A stretch of 33,582 nt of DNA from Chromobacterium sinusclupearum (GTDB lineage Bacteria; Pseudomonadota; Gammaproteobacteria; Burkholderiales; Chromobacteriaceae). Both the position numbers and the translations under genes were made by a program. The stretch spans positions 1-33,582 of the forward strand of contig NZ_PPTF01000052.1 of the NCBI RefSeq assembly GCF_002902845.1, given 5' to 3'. Below are positions 8,924-17,116 of this stretch, piece after piece (within the stretch, counting starts at the first letter, position 1; each line of letters starts with the position of its first letter). The notes beneath the pieces were generated by a model. The model was not told the DNA's origin. It did no database searches and saw only the letters and a list, made by a program, of their open reading frames with translations.

Positions 8924-10813
8924 TTAATGCGTAGTCTGGTTAACGTAGGACGGCGCGCCGGCCAGCCAGGTTTCATGGATGGCGATATCGCGCAGTGCCT
9001 CCTTGGACGGATCCAGCGGGTCATCCTTCAGGATCACCAAATCCGCCAGCTTTCCAGGCTCCAGCGAACCGACCAGATGATCCAGATGGCAGTGCCAGGC
9101 CGCGTCCAGCGTCACCGCGCGCAGCGCCTGCTCGTGAGTCAGGCCTTCTTCCGCATTCAGCGCCGGTTTTTCCGAGCCTGGCGCGGCCTCCATTTTGCGA
9201 TAGATGGCCTGTTCCGCCATGCGCAGCGGCCCCAGCGGGGAAACGAAGTGGTCGGAATGCAAGCTGACGCGCATGCCGGCGTTAAGCGCGGATTGGCAGC
9301 GGTCCAGCAATCGCGCCTTGTTCTCGCCAAAGATCTTTTCCTGGAAAACGTAGCCCCAGTAGCCGACGTGTCCGATCAAGAAGCTGGGGCTCAGTCCCAT
9401 CGATGCCATCTTGGCGATATCCTCATCATCCAGCAGCGAGGCATGCTCCAGCCGAGAGCGCAGCGCGCGGCGGCGTTTGGCCGGCTCGCTGCTGGCTTCG
9501 TGCGGGAAAGGATTCAAGGCCTTGCCGTAGGCGTTCAGCACCCGCTTGATTGCCTTGTCGCCATTGGCATGCACCAGCGTGGGCCAGCCTTGGCATAAGG
9601 CGCGCAGCACCAGAGATTCGAGATCGGACTTGGGTTTGTAATTGTATTTGCCATTGAGCGGCACGCCTGGCACGGGGGGCACCTTGGATTTGTCAGGGTT
9701 GATAAGGCAGTGGTACGGCTGTTTCTGGAAGCCTGTCAGCCCCTGGTTGGAACCATCGGAAATGATTTTGATGCCCTTGATGCTGAAACGCTGGTTCAGA
9801 TGATTGTCCAAGTCCAGGTGGTAGTTTTCCAGCCAGTAGCTGAGATCATCCTGCGTGCGCACAAACAGGCCGCCAGCCAGCCGCAGCGGACCAAACTGGG
9901 CGATCAAGCGCAGCGCGCCAAGTTCCAGCTCCTTGGCCGAGTTGTCTGGATTGGTGCCCATGCTGGGGTCGAATAGCGTGGTGATGCCTTTGCTGGCAGC
10001 ATCCTGAAGCACTTCCGCGACGCAGTCGCCCAGGCTCTTCTTGGTCAGGGTCGATCGATTGACCTGATTCATGGCATCGGTGACTTGGCCTTCAGCCAGC
10101 ACGCCGCCGGCGCTTTTGTTGAGCAGTTTTTGATTGGCCACGCTGTTGACATACGCCAGATGGCCGGAGGCGTTGACCAGCAGAATCGCAATGTTCCGGT
10201 CGGCAATTTTTCCTGTCCATAGGCTATCCATCTTCCCCAAATTGATGTTCGGCCAGTCGCTCATCAGGGAGGGATCTAAACCATAGCCGACGAACCAGGC
10301 TGTGCTGCCGTCATGATCGTTCAGCAAATATTGCTGACTCTGCGAGCTGCGCAGCATTTCGCCAATCTGGGCGCTCAGGCGTTCCCAGCTGTATTGCGGG
10401 TCGAGGTTTTGCTTGTCGAAGGCCGAGACATTATTCCACCCCTTGTTCAGCGCGCTGCCGAGAATATGCATGTGAGGGTCGATCAGGCCGGGCATCAGTG
10501 TGCGGCCATCTAATAGGCATTCGTGGGCATCGAAGCCATCCTCTGCCATTTTCCTTTGAACTTCATCAAAGGAACCCGTTGCCACAATCACGCCGTTGGC
10601 TATGCCCAGCGCCTCCACCGTCCGGCTGGCAGGCGCTTCCATGGTGTGGATGGTGCCGCCATGAAAGATCACGGTTTGTTGCGGGTTTTGGCGAAAGCTA
10701 TCGAGCAGCGTCAGTTTGATGGCATCCAGCATGTTTTCATTATCTTCTTGCGTGCCGCCCAGCTTGGGGGCGTGGCCGCAGCAGGCGCAGCCTAAGGTGT
10801 GGTCGTGAGGCAT
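8924..10813 (-). CDS. YtcJ-type metal-dependent amidohydrolase
   Basis: The product has 629 residues from the ATG at 10813, which has AAGGAG six bases upstream. An upstream in-frame GTG at 10840 has no such site, so I reject it. The fold is the amidohydrolase family 3 TIM barrel. An N-terminal beta segment (VIFHGGTIHTM) is followed by the metal ligand motif D-P-H-M-H, later LVHANGD, LEHASLL and LHSDHF, and the C-terminal LEPGKLADLVIL strand. These features mark cytosolic hydrolases of N-acyl or cyclic amide substrates. The true substrate is unknown. The extreme N-terminus carries a Cys/His-rich stretch (HTLGCACCGHAP) not typical of the catalytic core; it may bind a metal. AepA-like proteins of this family have been called exoenzyme regulators, but no regulatory role can be read here. 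Confidence 0.85.
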   Translation of the reverse strand: MPHDHTLGCACCGHAPKLGGTQEDNENMLDAIKLTLLDSFRQNPQQTVIFHGGTIHTMEAPASRTVEALGIANGVIVATGSFDEVQRKMAEDGFDAHECLLDGRTLMPGLIDPHMHILGSALNKGWNNVSAFDKQNLDPQYSWERLSAQIGEMLRSSQSQQYLLNDHDGSTAWFVGYGLDPSLMSDWPNINLGKMDSLWTGKIADRNIAILLVNASGHLAYVNSVANQKLLNKSAGGVLAEGQVTDAMNQVNRSTLTKKSLGDCVAEVLQDAASKGITTLFDPSMGTNPDNSAKELELGALRLIAQFGPLRLAGGLFVRTQDDLSYWLENYHLDLDNHLNQRFSIKGIKIISDGSNQGLTGFQKQPYHCLINPDKSKVPPVPGVPLNGKYNYKPKSDLESLVLRALCQGWPTLVHANGDKAIKRVLNAYGKALNPFPHEASSEPAKRRRALRSRLEHASLLDDEDIAKMASMGLSPSFLIGHVGYWGYVFQEKIFGENKARLLDRCQSALNAGMRVSLHSDHFVSPLGPLRMAEQAIYRKMEAAPGSEKPALNAEEGLTHEQALRAVTLDAAWHCHLDHLVGSLEPGKLADLVILKDDPLDPSKEALRDIAIHETWLAGAPSYVNQTTH

Positions 10814-10983
10814 CGGTGGCTCCTTGATTTGTGCATTCACATGTCATTACAAGCAAAATGCTAATCTTTTTTCATGAAAAATTTCAAATGGATTGTCAGC
10901 GCCCTGCCGTAAGGGACAGGAAGTGGGCGTGGGCTGGGTGCCCCGCAGGCATGGCGGCACTCGGAGAACAGCTGAAAACCGGT

Positions 10984-10989
10984 TATAAT
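10984..10989 (+). promoter_or_regulatory. Probable -10 box of valS
   Basis: A perfect TATAAT lies 37 bases before the valS ATG. The bases 16-18 upstream do not resemble a -35 hexamer. The 5' leader would be about 30 bases, too short for a T-box or similar leader. Confidence 0.45.
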
Positions 10990-11026
10990 CGAACCATTTT
11001 TCCATCCAGAAAACCAAGATTCAGAC

Positions 11027-13843
11027 ATGGAACTTGCTAAGAGCTACGAACCGGGCGACCTCGAGCGCCGTTGGTACCAACACTGGGAACAGGCCGGCTA
11101 CTTCAAGCCGAGCATGGACACCGCCAAACCGTCTTTCGCCATCCAGCTGCCGCCGCCCAACGTCACCGGCACGCTGCACATGGGCCACGCCTTCAACCAG
11201 ACCATCATGGACGGCCTCACCCGCTACTACCGGATGAAGGGCCATAACACCGTTTGGATTCCAGGCACCGACCACGCCGGCATCGCCACCCAGATCGTAG
11301 TGGAGCGCCAGCTGGCCGATCAGGGCCAAAACCGCCACGACATGGGCCGCGAAGCCTTCACCAGCAAGATCTGGGAATGGAAGGAAAAATCCGGCGGCAC
11401 CATCACCAGCCAGATGCGCCGCGTCGGCTGCTCCGTGGACTGGGACCGCGAATACTTCACCATGGACGAGGCCCGCGCCGAGACCGTCACCGAAGTCTTC
11501 GTCCGTCTGTACGAGCAAGGCCTGATCTACCGCGGCAAGCGCCTGTCCAACTGGGACGCCAAGCTGGGCACCGCCATCTCCGACCTCGAAGTGGTATCCG
11601 AGGAAGAAGACGGCAACATGTGGCACATCAAGTACCCAGTGGTGGGCAGCAATGAATACGTCACTGTCGCCACCACCCGTCCGGAAACGCTGCTGGGCGA
11701 CGTGGCCGTAGCCATCGCCCCGGATGACGAGCGCTACCTGCACCTGGTGGGCAAGCAGCTTGAGCTGCCGCTCACCGGCCGCACCATCCCGGTGATCGCC
11801 GACGAGTACGTGGACAAGGAATTCGGCACTGGCTTCGTTAAGATCACCCCGGCGCACGACTTCAACGACTACGAAGTGGGCAAGCGCCACAACACCCAGC
11901 TGATCAATGTGATGAGCCTGGAAGCCAAGATTCTGGCCAAGGCGCAAATCTTCGGCTTCGACGGCACCGCCCAAGGCACCATCGAGCTGCCGGCCGCCTA
12001 CGCCGGCCTCACCGCCCAGGAAGCGCGCAAGGCCATGCTGGCCGATCTGCAAGCCCAGGGCCTGCTGCTGGACACCAAGCCGCACAAGCTGATGGTGCCG
12101 CGCGGCGACCGCACCGGCACCGTGATCGAGCCGCTGCTGACCGACCAATGGTTCGTGGCCATGAACAAAGTCGCCGAGGGCGACGCCACCGGCCAGTCCA
12201 TCGCCGCCAAGGCGATTGAAGCGGTGGAATCCGGCGAAGTGCGCTTCGTGCCGGAAAACTGGGTCAACACCTACAACCAGTGGATGAAGAACATCCAGGA
12301 CTGGTGCATCTCCCGCCAGCTGTGGTGGGGCCACCAGATCCCGGCCTGGTACGACGAAGACGGCAACATCTACGTCGGCCGCACTGAGGCGGAAGCCCAG
12401 GCCAAGGCCGGCGGCAAGACGCTGCGCCGCGAGCAGGACGTGCTGGACACCTGGTTCAGCTCGGCCCTGGTGCCGTTCTCCACGCTGGGCTGGCCGGAAG
12501 AAACGCCTGAACTCAAGGCCTTCCTGCCCTCGCAAGTGCTGGTGACCGGCTACGAAATCATCTTCTTCTGGGTGGCCCGGATGATCATGATGACCAAGCA
12601 CTTCACTGGCAAGGTGCCGTTCAAGGATGTCTACATCCACGGCATGGTGCGCGACCACGAAGGCAAGAAGATGTCCAAGTCCGAGGGCAACGTGATCGAC
12701 CCGGTGGACCTGATCGACGGCATCGCGCTGCAGCCGCTGGTGGAAAAACGCACCACCGGCCTGCGCCGCCCGGAAAAGGCCCCGCAGATCGCCAAGGCCA
12801 CGGAAAAATTGTTCCCGGAAGGCATCCCGGCCTACGGCACGGACGCGCTGCGCTTCACCATGGCCAGCTACGCCACGCTGGGCCGATCGGTCAACTTCGA
12901 CTTCAAGCGCGCCGAAGGCTACCGCAACTTCTGCAACAAGCTGTGGAACGCCACCCGCTTTGTGATGATGAACGCGGAAGGCAAAGACTGCGGCCAGGAC
13001 GAAAGCCTGCCGCTGGAATACAGCTTTGTGGACCAATGGATCATCGGCCGCCTGCAGCAGGCTGAGATCGACGTCACCAGCGCGCTGGAAACCTACCGTT
13101 TCGACATCGCCGCACAGGTGATCTACGAATTCATCTGGAACGAGTACTGCGACTGGTACGTGGAACTGGCCAAGGTACAGATCCAGGGCGGCAACGAAGC
13201 CCAGCAGCGCGCCACCCGCCGGACCCTGGTGCGCGTGCTGGAAGTGGCTCTGCGCCTGACCCACCCGCTGATGCCCTTCATCACCGAAGAGCTGTGGCAA
13301 ACCGTCGCCCCGCTGGCCAACGCCAAGAAGACCGAATCGCTGATGCTGGCCGCCTGGCCGGTGGCGGAAGAGGGCAAGATCAACGCGCAAGCCAACGCCC
13401 GCATGGAAGCCTTCAAGGACATGGTCAACGCGGTGCGCAATCTGCGCGGCGAAATGGGCATCGGCCCCGCCGTCAAGGCCCCGCTGTTCATCGAAACCGC
13501 CGACGCGTCCATCGCGGACTTCGTGCCTTACCTGAAGCTGCTGGCCCGCCTGACCGAAGGCACGCTGGTGGCCAAGCTGCCGGAAGACGACGCCCCGGTG
13601 GCGATGTCCGGCGAAGCGCGCCTGATGCTGAAGGTGGAAGTGGACAAGGCCGCGGAAACCGCGCGTCTGACCAAGGAGCAGGGCAAGGTGGAAGCCGAGC
13701 TGGCCAAGTTGACCGCCAAGCTGGAGAAGCCGGGTTATGTCGACAAGGCGCCGGCGCATTTGGTGGAGCGCGATAAGGCCCAGTTGGCTGAGTTGAATGA
13801 CAAGTTGGAGAAGATTAGGGCGCAGCTGATCAAACTGGCTTGA
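11027..13843 (+). CDS. valS: Valyl-tRNA synthetase
   Basis: The product (938 residues) charges tRNA-Val with valine in the cytoplasm. It is a class I synthetase with the HIGH motif as HMGH (residues 51-54, within [13 protein letters not shown]) and the KMSKS motif at 548-552. The editing (CP1) domain lies between, with the [10 protein letters not shown] motif. The anticodon-binding helical domain follows, then a C-terminal coiled coil (about 870-938, rich in Lys/Glu/Leu), as is usual for ValRS. Length is normal for the bacterial enzyme. No strong Shine-Dalgarno is visible before the ATG. A strong terminator follows within 25 bases. Codon use is strongly GC-biased, in sharp contrast with the next gene. 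Confidence 0.98.
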   Translation: MELAKSYEPGDLERRWYQHWEQAGYFKPSMDTAKPSFAIQLPPPNVTGTLHMGHAFNQTIMDGLTRYYRMKGHNTVWIPGTDHAGIATQIVVERQLADQGQNRHDMGREAFTSKIWEWKEKSGGTITSQMRRVGCSVDWDREYFTMDEARAETVTEVFVRLYEQGLIYRGKRLSNWDAKLGTAISDLEVVSEEEDGNMWHIKYPVVGSNEYVTVATTRPETLLGDVAVAIAPDDERYLHLVGKQLELPLTGRTIPVIADEYVDKEFGTGFVKITPAHDFNDYEVGKRHNTQLINVMSLEAKILAKAQIFGFDGTAQGTIELPAAYAGLTAQEARKAMLADLQAQGLLLDTKPHKLMVPRGDRTGTVIEPLLTDQWFVAMNKVAEGDATGQSIAAKAIEAVESGEVRFVPENWVNTYNQWMKNIQDWCISRQLWWGHQIPAWYDEDGNIYVGRTEAEAQAKAGGKTLRREQDVLDTWFSSALVPFSTLGWPEETPELKAFLPSQVLVTGYEIIFFWVARMIMMTKHFTGKVPFKDVYIHGMVRDHEGKKMSKSEGNVIDPVDLIDGIALQPLVEKRTTGLRRPEKAPQIAKATEKLFPEGIPAYGTDALRFTMASYATLGRSVNFDFKRAEGYRNFCNKLWNATRFVMMNAEGKDCGQDESLPLEYSFVDQWIIGRLQQAEIDVTSALETYRFDIAAQVIYEFIWNEYCDWYVELAKVQIQGGNEAQQRATRRTLVRVLEVALRLTHPLMPFITEELWQTVAPLANAKKTESLMLAAWPVAEEGKINAQANARMEAFKDMVNAVRNLRGEMGIGPAVKAPLFIETADASIADFVPYLKLLARLTEGTLVAKLPEDDAPVAMSGEARLMLKVEVDKAAETARLTKEQGKVEAELAKLTAKLEKPGYVDKAPAHLVERDKAQLAELNDKLEKIRAQLIKLA

Positions 13844-13864
13844 TAGTTAAACGTCATTTATGAT

Positions 13865-13899
13865 AAAAACCCTCCACTTTACAGTGGAGGGTTTTTTTT
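13865..13899 (+). terminator. valS Rho-independent terminator that overlaps the next ribosome binding site
   Basis: CCCTCCACT (13870-13878) pairs with AGTGGAGGG (13883-13891) around a TTAC loop and is followed by eight T's; flanking A's can extend the stem. The right arm contains GGAGG, nine bases before the ATG at 13900. The same hairpin that ends valS transcription would therefore hide the Shine-Dalgarno of the next gene. Confidence 0.92.
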
Positions 13900-14922
13900 A
13901 TGACCAAGGCAAGTAGTTTTAATCTTAAGTATTTTTTTGAAAATTTTGATAAGTTAGTGCTGTCAATCACTACCTTTTTCTTTCTGGTAGGTTTTTTTTG
14001 TTTGGCATTTTTCCTAAATAAGCTTGGTATCGGATTGGCAATTGATCTGACATTCTTGCCGATATATGGCGCTGTTTCAGTAATGCTGTCCTCAATCTTG
14101 GCAGCATCATTGATGATTCCATATTTCATCGGGGTCTCAAGGGATATTATACCAAGCTTTAAAAGTAATCAATTACATGATCTTTCTTTGCGATATTTCG
14201 GGTGTGTTGTTATACCGTTGTGTATTTCTGCTATTATTTTTTATAATGGTTTTGGTTTTGGCTGGCTTTGGGCTTTGCAGATTTTCCTGCAATTACTTTA
14301 TGCGGCTTTCTTGTCAGTTTATTTTAGAAGTAACTTTTCTTGGAAGAGTAAAGCACATTTGATGGAATTTTCCATTTTATTTGCATTGTTTTTGTTTTTC
14401 TCACTATTCATAACTGTATTTTTTGCAATTGATTTGCTGTATGTGATTGAAATATTGCTTGATAGGCAAATGGGTAATATTGAGGCGGTGTACCCATATA
14501 TTTTTATTTCTTTTGGGTTCTTGGTGATTTTGTATTCTCCAATTTTTCTTGTAAAAAGTGGTCGGTATAATTTTGGAGTTATCTATTTTGCAGTGATGGT
14601 TTTTTTTGTTGTAATGGTTGGTTTTCCAGATTTTCTTGGTCAGCGCACACTTAGGCTTATTGGTACTGGAGGAGGTATTGTGAAGAAGTATAATGTACGC
14701 ATGGAGGATGTTGGGAGTTTGCCTTTGAAGGCAAGGTCTATGTTTTGTAATGACATGGTTAATTGTAATTTTACCATTTCAAGAAGGGCTTGTTTATGGT
14801 TTTCTTCAGGGTCAGATCTCTATATTTCAGAAATTAGTGGTTTCGATGCGCAAAAAAAATTTTGCACGGCACCGCAAGGCGCAGTTTTCTCATTGGGAAA
14901 GAGCTTGCTTATAGAGCGCTAG
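13900..14922 (+). CDS. AT-rich orphan polytopic membrane protein
   Basis: I do not recognise this 340-residue protein. It has about seven hydrophobic segments: roughly residues 19-41, 55-78, 92-108, 113-130, 146-172, 185-205 and 212-232. A soluble C-terminal tail of about 100 residues contains four cysteines (FCND, NCNF, ACLW, KFCT), possibly paired if the tail is extracytoplasmic. The base composition is far more AT-rich than all neighbours, and codon use follows (many TTT, ATT, TAT), a classic sign of horizontal acquisition. The only Shine-Dalgarno for the ATG at 13900 is GGAGG within the valS terminator stem. No terminator or promoter of its own is obvious. Function cannot be inferred; no toxin or immunity partner is adjacent. 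Confidence 0.7.
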   Translation: MTKASSFNLKYFFENFDKLVLSITTFFFLVGFFCLAFFLNKLGIGLAIDLTFLPIYGAVSVMLSSILAASLMIPYFIGVSRDIIPSFKSNQLHDLSLRYFGCVVIPLCISAIIFYNGFGFGWLWALQIFLQLLYAAFLSVYFRSNFSWKSKAHLMEFSILFALFLFFSLFITVFFAIDLLYVIEILLDRQMGNIEAVYPYIFISFGFLVILYSPIFLVKSGRYNFGVIYFAVMVFFVVMVGFPDFLGQRTLRLIGTGGGIVKKYNVRMEDVGSLPLKARSMFCNDMVNCNFTISRRACLWFSSGSDLYISEISGFDAQKKFCTAPQGAVFSLGKSLLIER

Positions 14923-15015
14923 TTTTTATGGTGTATTGAATCGGGAAAATAAAAATCAACCGCGTACCCCGGATAATTGACTGATGTTTTGTATTTGATG
15001 CGCTGGCTGCATCGT

Positions 15016-15051
15016 GGCGGAACTCCCGGCTTTGCCGGGATTCCGCCCTAC
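15016..15051 (-). repeat. REP-like element A (GTAG at right end, inverted)
   Basis: Read on the minus strand it starts GTAG and then folds: GGCGGAA pairs with TTCCGCC, with inner CCCGGC/GCCGGG arms. GTAG followed by a hairpin is the signature of REP sequences mobilised by RAYT proteins. A near copy is at 16067-16102. Confidence 0.75.
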
Positions 15052-15073
15052 GGGTCGAGGTCGGTATTCCGCC

Positions 15074-15105
15074 GTAGGGTGGATGCCCCGGAGGGGCGAT
15101 CCACC
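15074..15105 (+). repeat. REP-like element B
   Basis: GTAG is followed by a hairpin with arms GGTGGAT and ATCCACC around a GCCCCggaGGGGC core. Together with element A it gives an inverted pair (BIME-like) upstream of the RAYT gene. A sequence relative is at 16103-16133. Confidence 0.7.
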
Positions 15106-15231
15106 TTTGCCCACGGCTGCTGATTGGTGCGTGCAACCCCCGCGGCTGACCTTGTCGCCGGCCTTTTGACGGATTGGTTAACGGGTGTCTGTTGTCTTAT
15201 GGTTTGGGCTTTGGTGTTCTGGGGAATGGCC

Positions 15232-15762
15232 ATGCCCAACTATCGACGCTGGCGCGTGCCAGGTGGGACGTATTTCCTGACCTTCACGCTGCTGGATCGA
15301 GGCACCAGCTTGCTGGTGGACCATATCGACGCGCTGCGCGAAGCGGTGAGGCTGACTCGGCGCGAGCGCCCATTTCATATCGACGGATGGGTGGTGCTGC
15401 CGGATCATGTGCATTGCATGATCACTTTGCCGCTTGGCGATGACGATTTTTCCAACCGCATCAAAGCCATCAAAATCCGTTTCGTCCGCGCCTTGCCCGC
15501 GCAGGAATATCGCAATCCCGCTCGGCGCCGCAATGGCGAACGAGGCATTTGGCAACGCCGCTTTTGGGAGCATTGCATCCGTTCCGAGGCCGACTATGCC
15601 GCGCATCTGGATTACATCCACATCAATCCGCTCAAGCATGGTTTGGTGTCTCGCGTCCGGGATTGGCCGTTTTCCACTTTTCATCGGGCGGTTAAGCAAG
15701 GCTTGTATCCGCAAGACTGGGCGGGAGGAGATGACTTGATGTCGGTATCCGCGCCTGAGTGA
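15232..15762 (+). CDS. REP-associated tyrosine transposase (RAYT, IS200/IS605-like Y1)
   Basis: The product has 176 residues from the ATG at 15232, giving the family's usual start MPNYRRW; an ATG two codons earlier is possible. GGGGA lies just upstream. The HUH metal motif is H59-V-H61 in PDHVHC, and the candidate nucleophile is Tyr128 in DYIHINPLKHG. The RRFWEH block between them is also typical. RAYTs are single-copy domesticated relatives of IS200 transposases that nick and move REP hairpins rather than themselves. REP-like hairpins lie on both sides, starting GTAG, which fits. The gene appears intact: no frameshift, and the length is normal. Confidence 0.92.
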   Translation: MPNYRRWRVPGGTYFLTFTLLDRGTSLLVDHIDALREAVRLTRRERPFHIDGWVVLPDHVHCMITLPLGDDDFSNRIKAIKIRFVRALPAQEYRNPARRRNGERGIWQRRFWEHCIRSEADYAAHLDYIHINPLKHGLVSRVRDWPFSTFHRAVKQGLYPQDWAGGDDLMSVSAPE

Positions 15763-15816
15763 TGTGTCCGCTTCGCGGACTAATATTTTAAGTGCCGGTT
15801 CCGCCCGGCATGACGG

Positions 15817-15850
15817 GTCCATTTCTTTTGCTCCGCCAAAAGAAATGGAC
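15817..15850. repeat. Perfect 14-bp hairpin, A/T-rich arms
   Basis: GTCCATTTCTTTTG (15817-15830) pairs exactly with CAAAAGAAATGGAC (15837-15850) around a 6-base loop CTCCGC. There is no T-run, so it is not a standard terminator. The wording resembles intergenic repeats I associate with several proteobacteria, but I cannot name a family. Confidence 0.8.
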
Positions 15851-15883
15851 GAAAGAAAAGGCGGCCCTGGGCGCTTCGAAACC

Positions 15884-15989
15884 CCGGTCAAAACAACGCG
15901 CCCCAGGCGCGGCCGAACTCGCACCGCGCTAACGTCGCGGTGCTCAAACAGGCGGCCGCTTAAAACCTGGTGCGCATTGTTTTGACCGG
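15884..15989. repeat. Nested 106-base palindromic element
   Basis: Outer arms of 24 bases (15884-15907 and 15966-15989) are inverted copies with two mismatches. An inner perfect pair GCACCGCG/CGCGGTGC sits at about 15930-15952, with partly matching GCGGCC blocks between. The element has no gene and could be a non-autonomous mobile repeat or a cruciform/RNA structure. Confidence 0.75.
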
Positions 15990-16066
15990 CTTGCGCCAAG
16001 GGAGCGGGGCTCGTTGCTCACACTCTACTGGGCGTGCTTGTTGCAAGCTGCGTGTGGTTGCGATGC

Positions 16067-16102
16067 GGCCGAACTCCCGGCTTTGCCGGGATTCCGCCCT
16101 AC
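16067..16102 (-). repeat. REP-like element C (inverted)
   Basis: This is a near copy of element A (shared ACTCCCGGCTTTGCCGGGAT core), ending CCCTAC, i.e. GTAG on the minus strand. The left arm has one mismatch (GGCCGAA against GGCGGAA). Confidence 0.75.
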
Positions 16103-16133
16103 GTAGGGCGGATGCCCCGAAGGGAGATCCGCC
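16103..16133 (+). repeat. REP-like element D
   Basis: It begins GTAGGGCGGAT directly where element C ends, so C and D are joined GTAG to GTAG as a head-to-head BIME. The arms are GGCGGAT and ATCCGCC. Confidence 0.75.
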
Positions 16134-16403
16134 GCAGAAGATAAGCCCATGTTGTGTGGCAGCCAATTTGCCCCTGCATCCCGCGCGGAAAGTGGCACCT
16201 AAATCATTATCCGCGAAGCGGATACGAAGGTCTTTTCTACACTTCTTGCCAGTCTCGATCGTGGAAACCCTGATTGATCTGGCGCTAAGACGCATTTAAC
16301 CTGACGCAGTCATGCTTGACCGCATGACCGGGTTTGGCGACCTGAACTACTTGGATCGGCGCGCTGCTTCGCAGCGCTTCACAATCTTGATGGAGTTCTA
16401 GCC

Positions 16404-17081
16404 ATGACCCAGTTGGCGCACTCTCCCATGCAGCCTGGGCTGCTGTCTTTTCCCTTCCTTACGCACACTATCCGTCTCCTGCATCGCCACAACGGCTTGT
16501 GGTTCTTCGCCAATGACGTCGCGGCGGCGATCAAGTGCCGCAGCACGGCGGTGCTGCTCAGCAAACTCAACAGAGAAGAAGTCCGCACCCTGCCGGTAGG
16601 CGTGGAGGATGTGGTGTGCCTGTCCGAAACCGGCGTGGCCATGGCGATTCGGCGCTATCGCAAGCCGGCGGCGCTGCGGTTTCGGCGTTGGTTGGAGGAG
16701 GAGTTGCTGCCAACTTTGCGGCGGGAGGGCGAGGAGGCGTTGACGGCGGATCAACTGGAGCTGGCTTTGGCGCTGGCGGCGGAGGCAGCGCGGCAGGTGA
16801 GCCGGGCGGTGCTGGATGCGGTGTTGGAGAACGGCGAAGCGTGCTGGCAGCATACGCGCTGGCTGGTGACGCTGGATTACGAGCGCCATAACCGCCAGAA
16901 ACATCCGCTTGGCCGCATGATGGGCCTCAACAGCTCCGTCGCCACCTTGGATGCCTTGGCGGAGCTGATCGCGGTGCCGGACGGCATGCCGGCGAGCGAT
17001 ACCGAGCTGGTCAAGTTGGCGGCGGCCTGCCATTTGCGCCTGGCCGAGCGGATGAGTCTGCGTGTGGCGGATGATGAGTGA
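16404..17081 (+). CDS. BRO-N domain (phage antirepressor-like) protein
   Basis: The product has 225 residues. Residues about 18-115 read as a BRO-N domain, with FLTHTIRLLHRHNGLWFFAN, a CRSTAVLLSKLN-like central helix, LSETGVAMAIRRYRKP and FRRWLEEELLPTLRREG. BRO-N proteins are DNA-binding antirepressors of phages and DNA viruses. The C-terminal half (about 120-225) is helical and Ala/Leu/Glu-rich, with no Ant/KilAC match that I recognise. GGAG lies eight bases before the ATG. No other phage genes (integrase, repressor, structural genes) are nearby, and REP hairpins flank it. It is therefore a solitary, perhaps domesticated, element. Base composition matches the host, which argues against very recent arrival. 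Confidence 0.8.
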   Translation: MTQLAHSPMQPGLLSFPFLTHTIRLLHRHNGLWFFANDVAAAIKCRSTAVLLSKLNREEVRTLPVGVEDVVCLSETGVAMAIRRYRKPAALRFRRWLEEELLPTLRREGEEALTADQLELALALAAEAARQVSRAVLDAVLENGEACWQHTRWLVTLDYERHNRQKHPLGRMMGLNSSVATLDALAELIAVPDGMPASDTELVKLAAACHLRLAERMSLRVADDE

Positions 17082-17084
17082 TTC

Positions 17085-17116
17085 GTAGGGTGCGTCACCC
17101 CGCTGGGTGACGCACC
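17085..17116 (+). repeat. REP-like element E (second stem family)
   Basis: GTAG is followed by a perfect 11-bp hairpin, GGTGCGTCACC (17089-17099) against GGTGACGCACC (17106-17116), starting four bases after the BRO-N stop. The stem differs from elements A-D but the GTAG head is the same. It could also act as a weak terminator. Confidence 0.75.

Larger units (their letters stand above)
15763..16403. other. Gene-free stretch packed with inverted repeats
   Basis: These 641 bases separate the RAYT and BRO-N genes. They contain a GTCCGC-ttc-GCGGAC hairpin right after the RAYT stop (15766-15780), a 14-bp perfect hairpin (15817-15850), a nested palindrome (15884-15989), a REP pair (16067-16133), TCCGC-gaa-GCGGA near 16210-16222, and GCGCTGC-ttc-GCAGCGC (16361-16377). 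Open frames across it are by-products of the palindromes; I see no gene. Confidence 0.7.

Noticed and set aside
10814..10840. GTG start for the amidohydrolase at 10840
   Set aside because: No Shine-Dalgarno; the ATG at 10813 has AAGGAG at ideal spacing.
11021..13759. A 912-codon open frame on the strand opposite valS
   Set aside because: It mirrors valS codon bias in a GC-rich gene; the product is His/Gly/Val/Leu-rich low complexity with no domain, and valS is certain.
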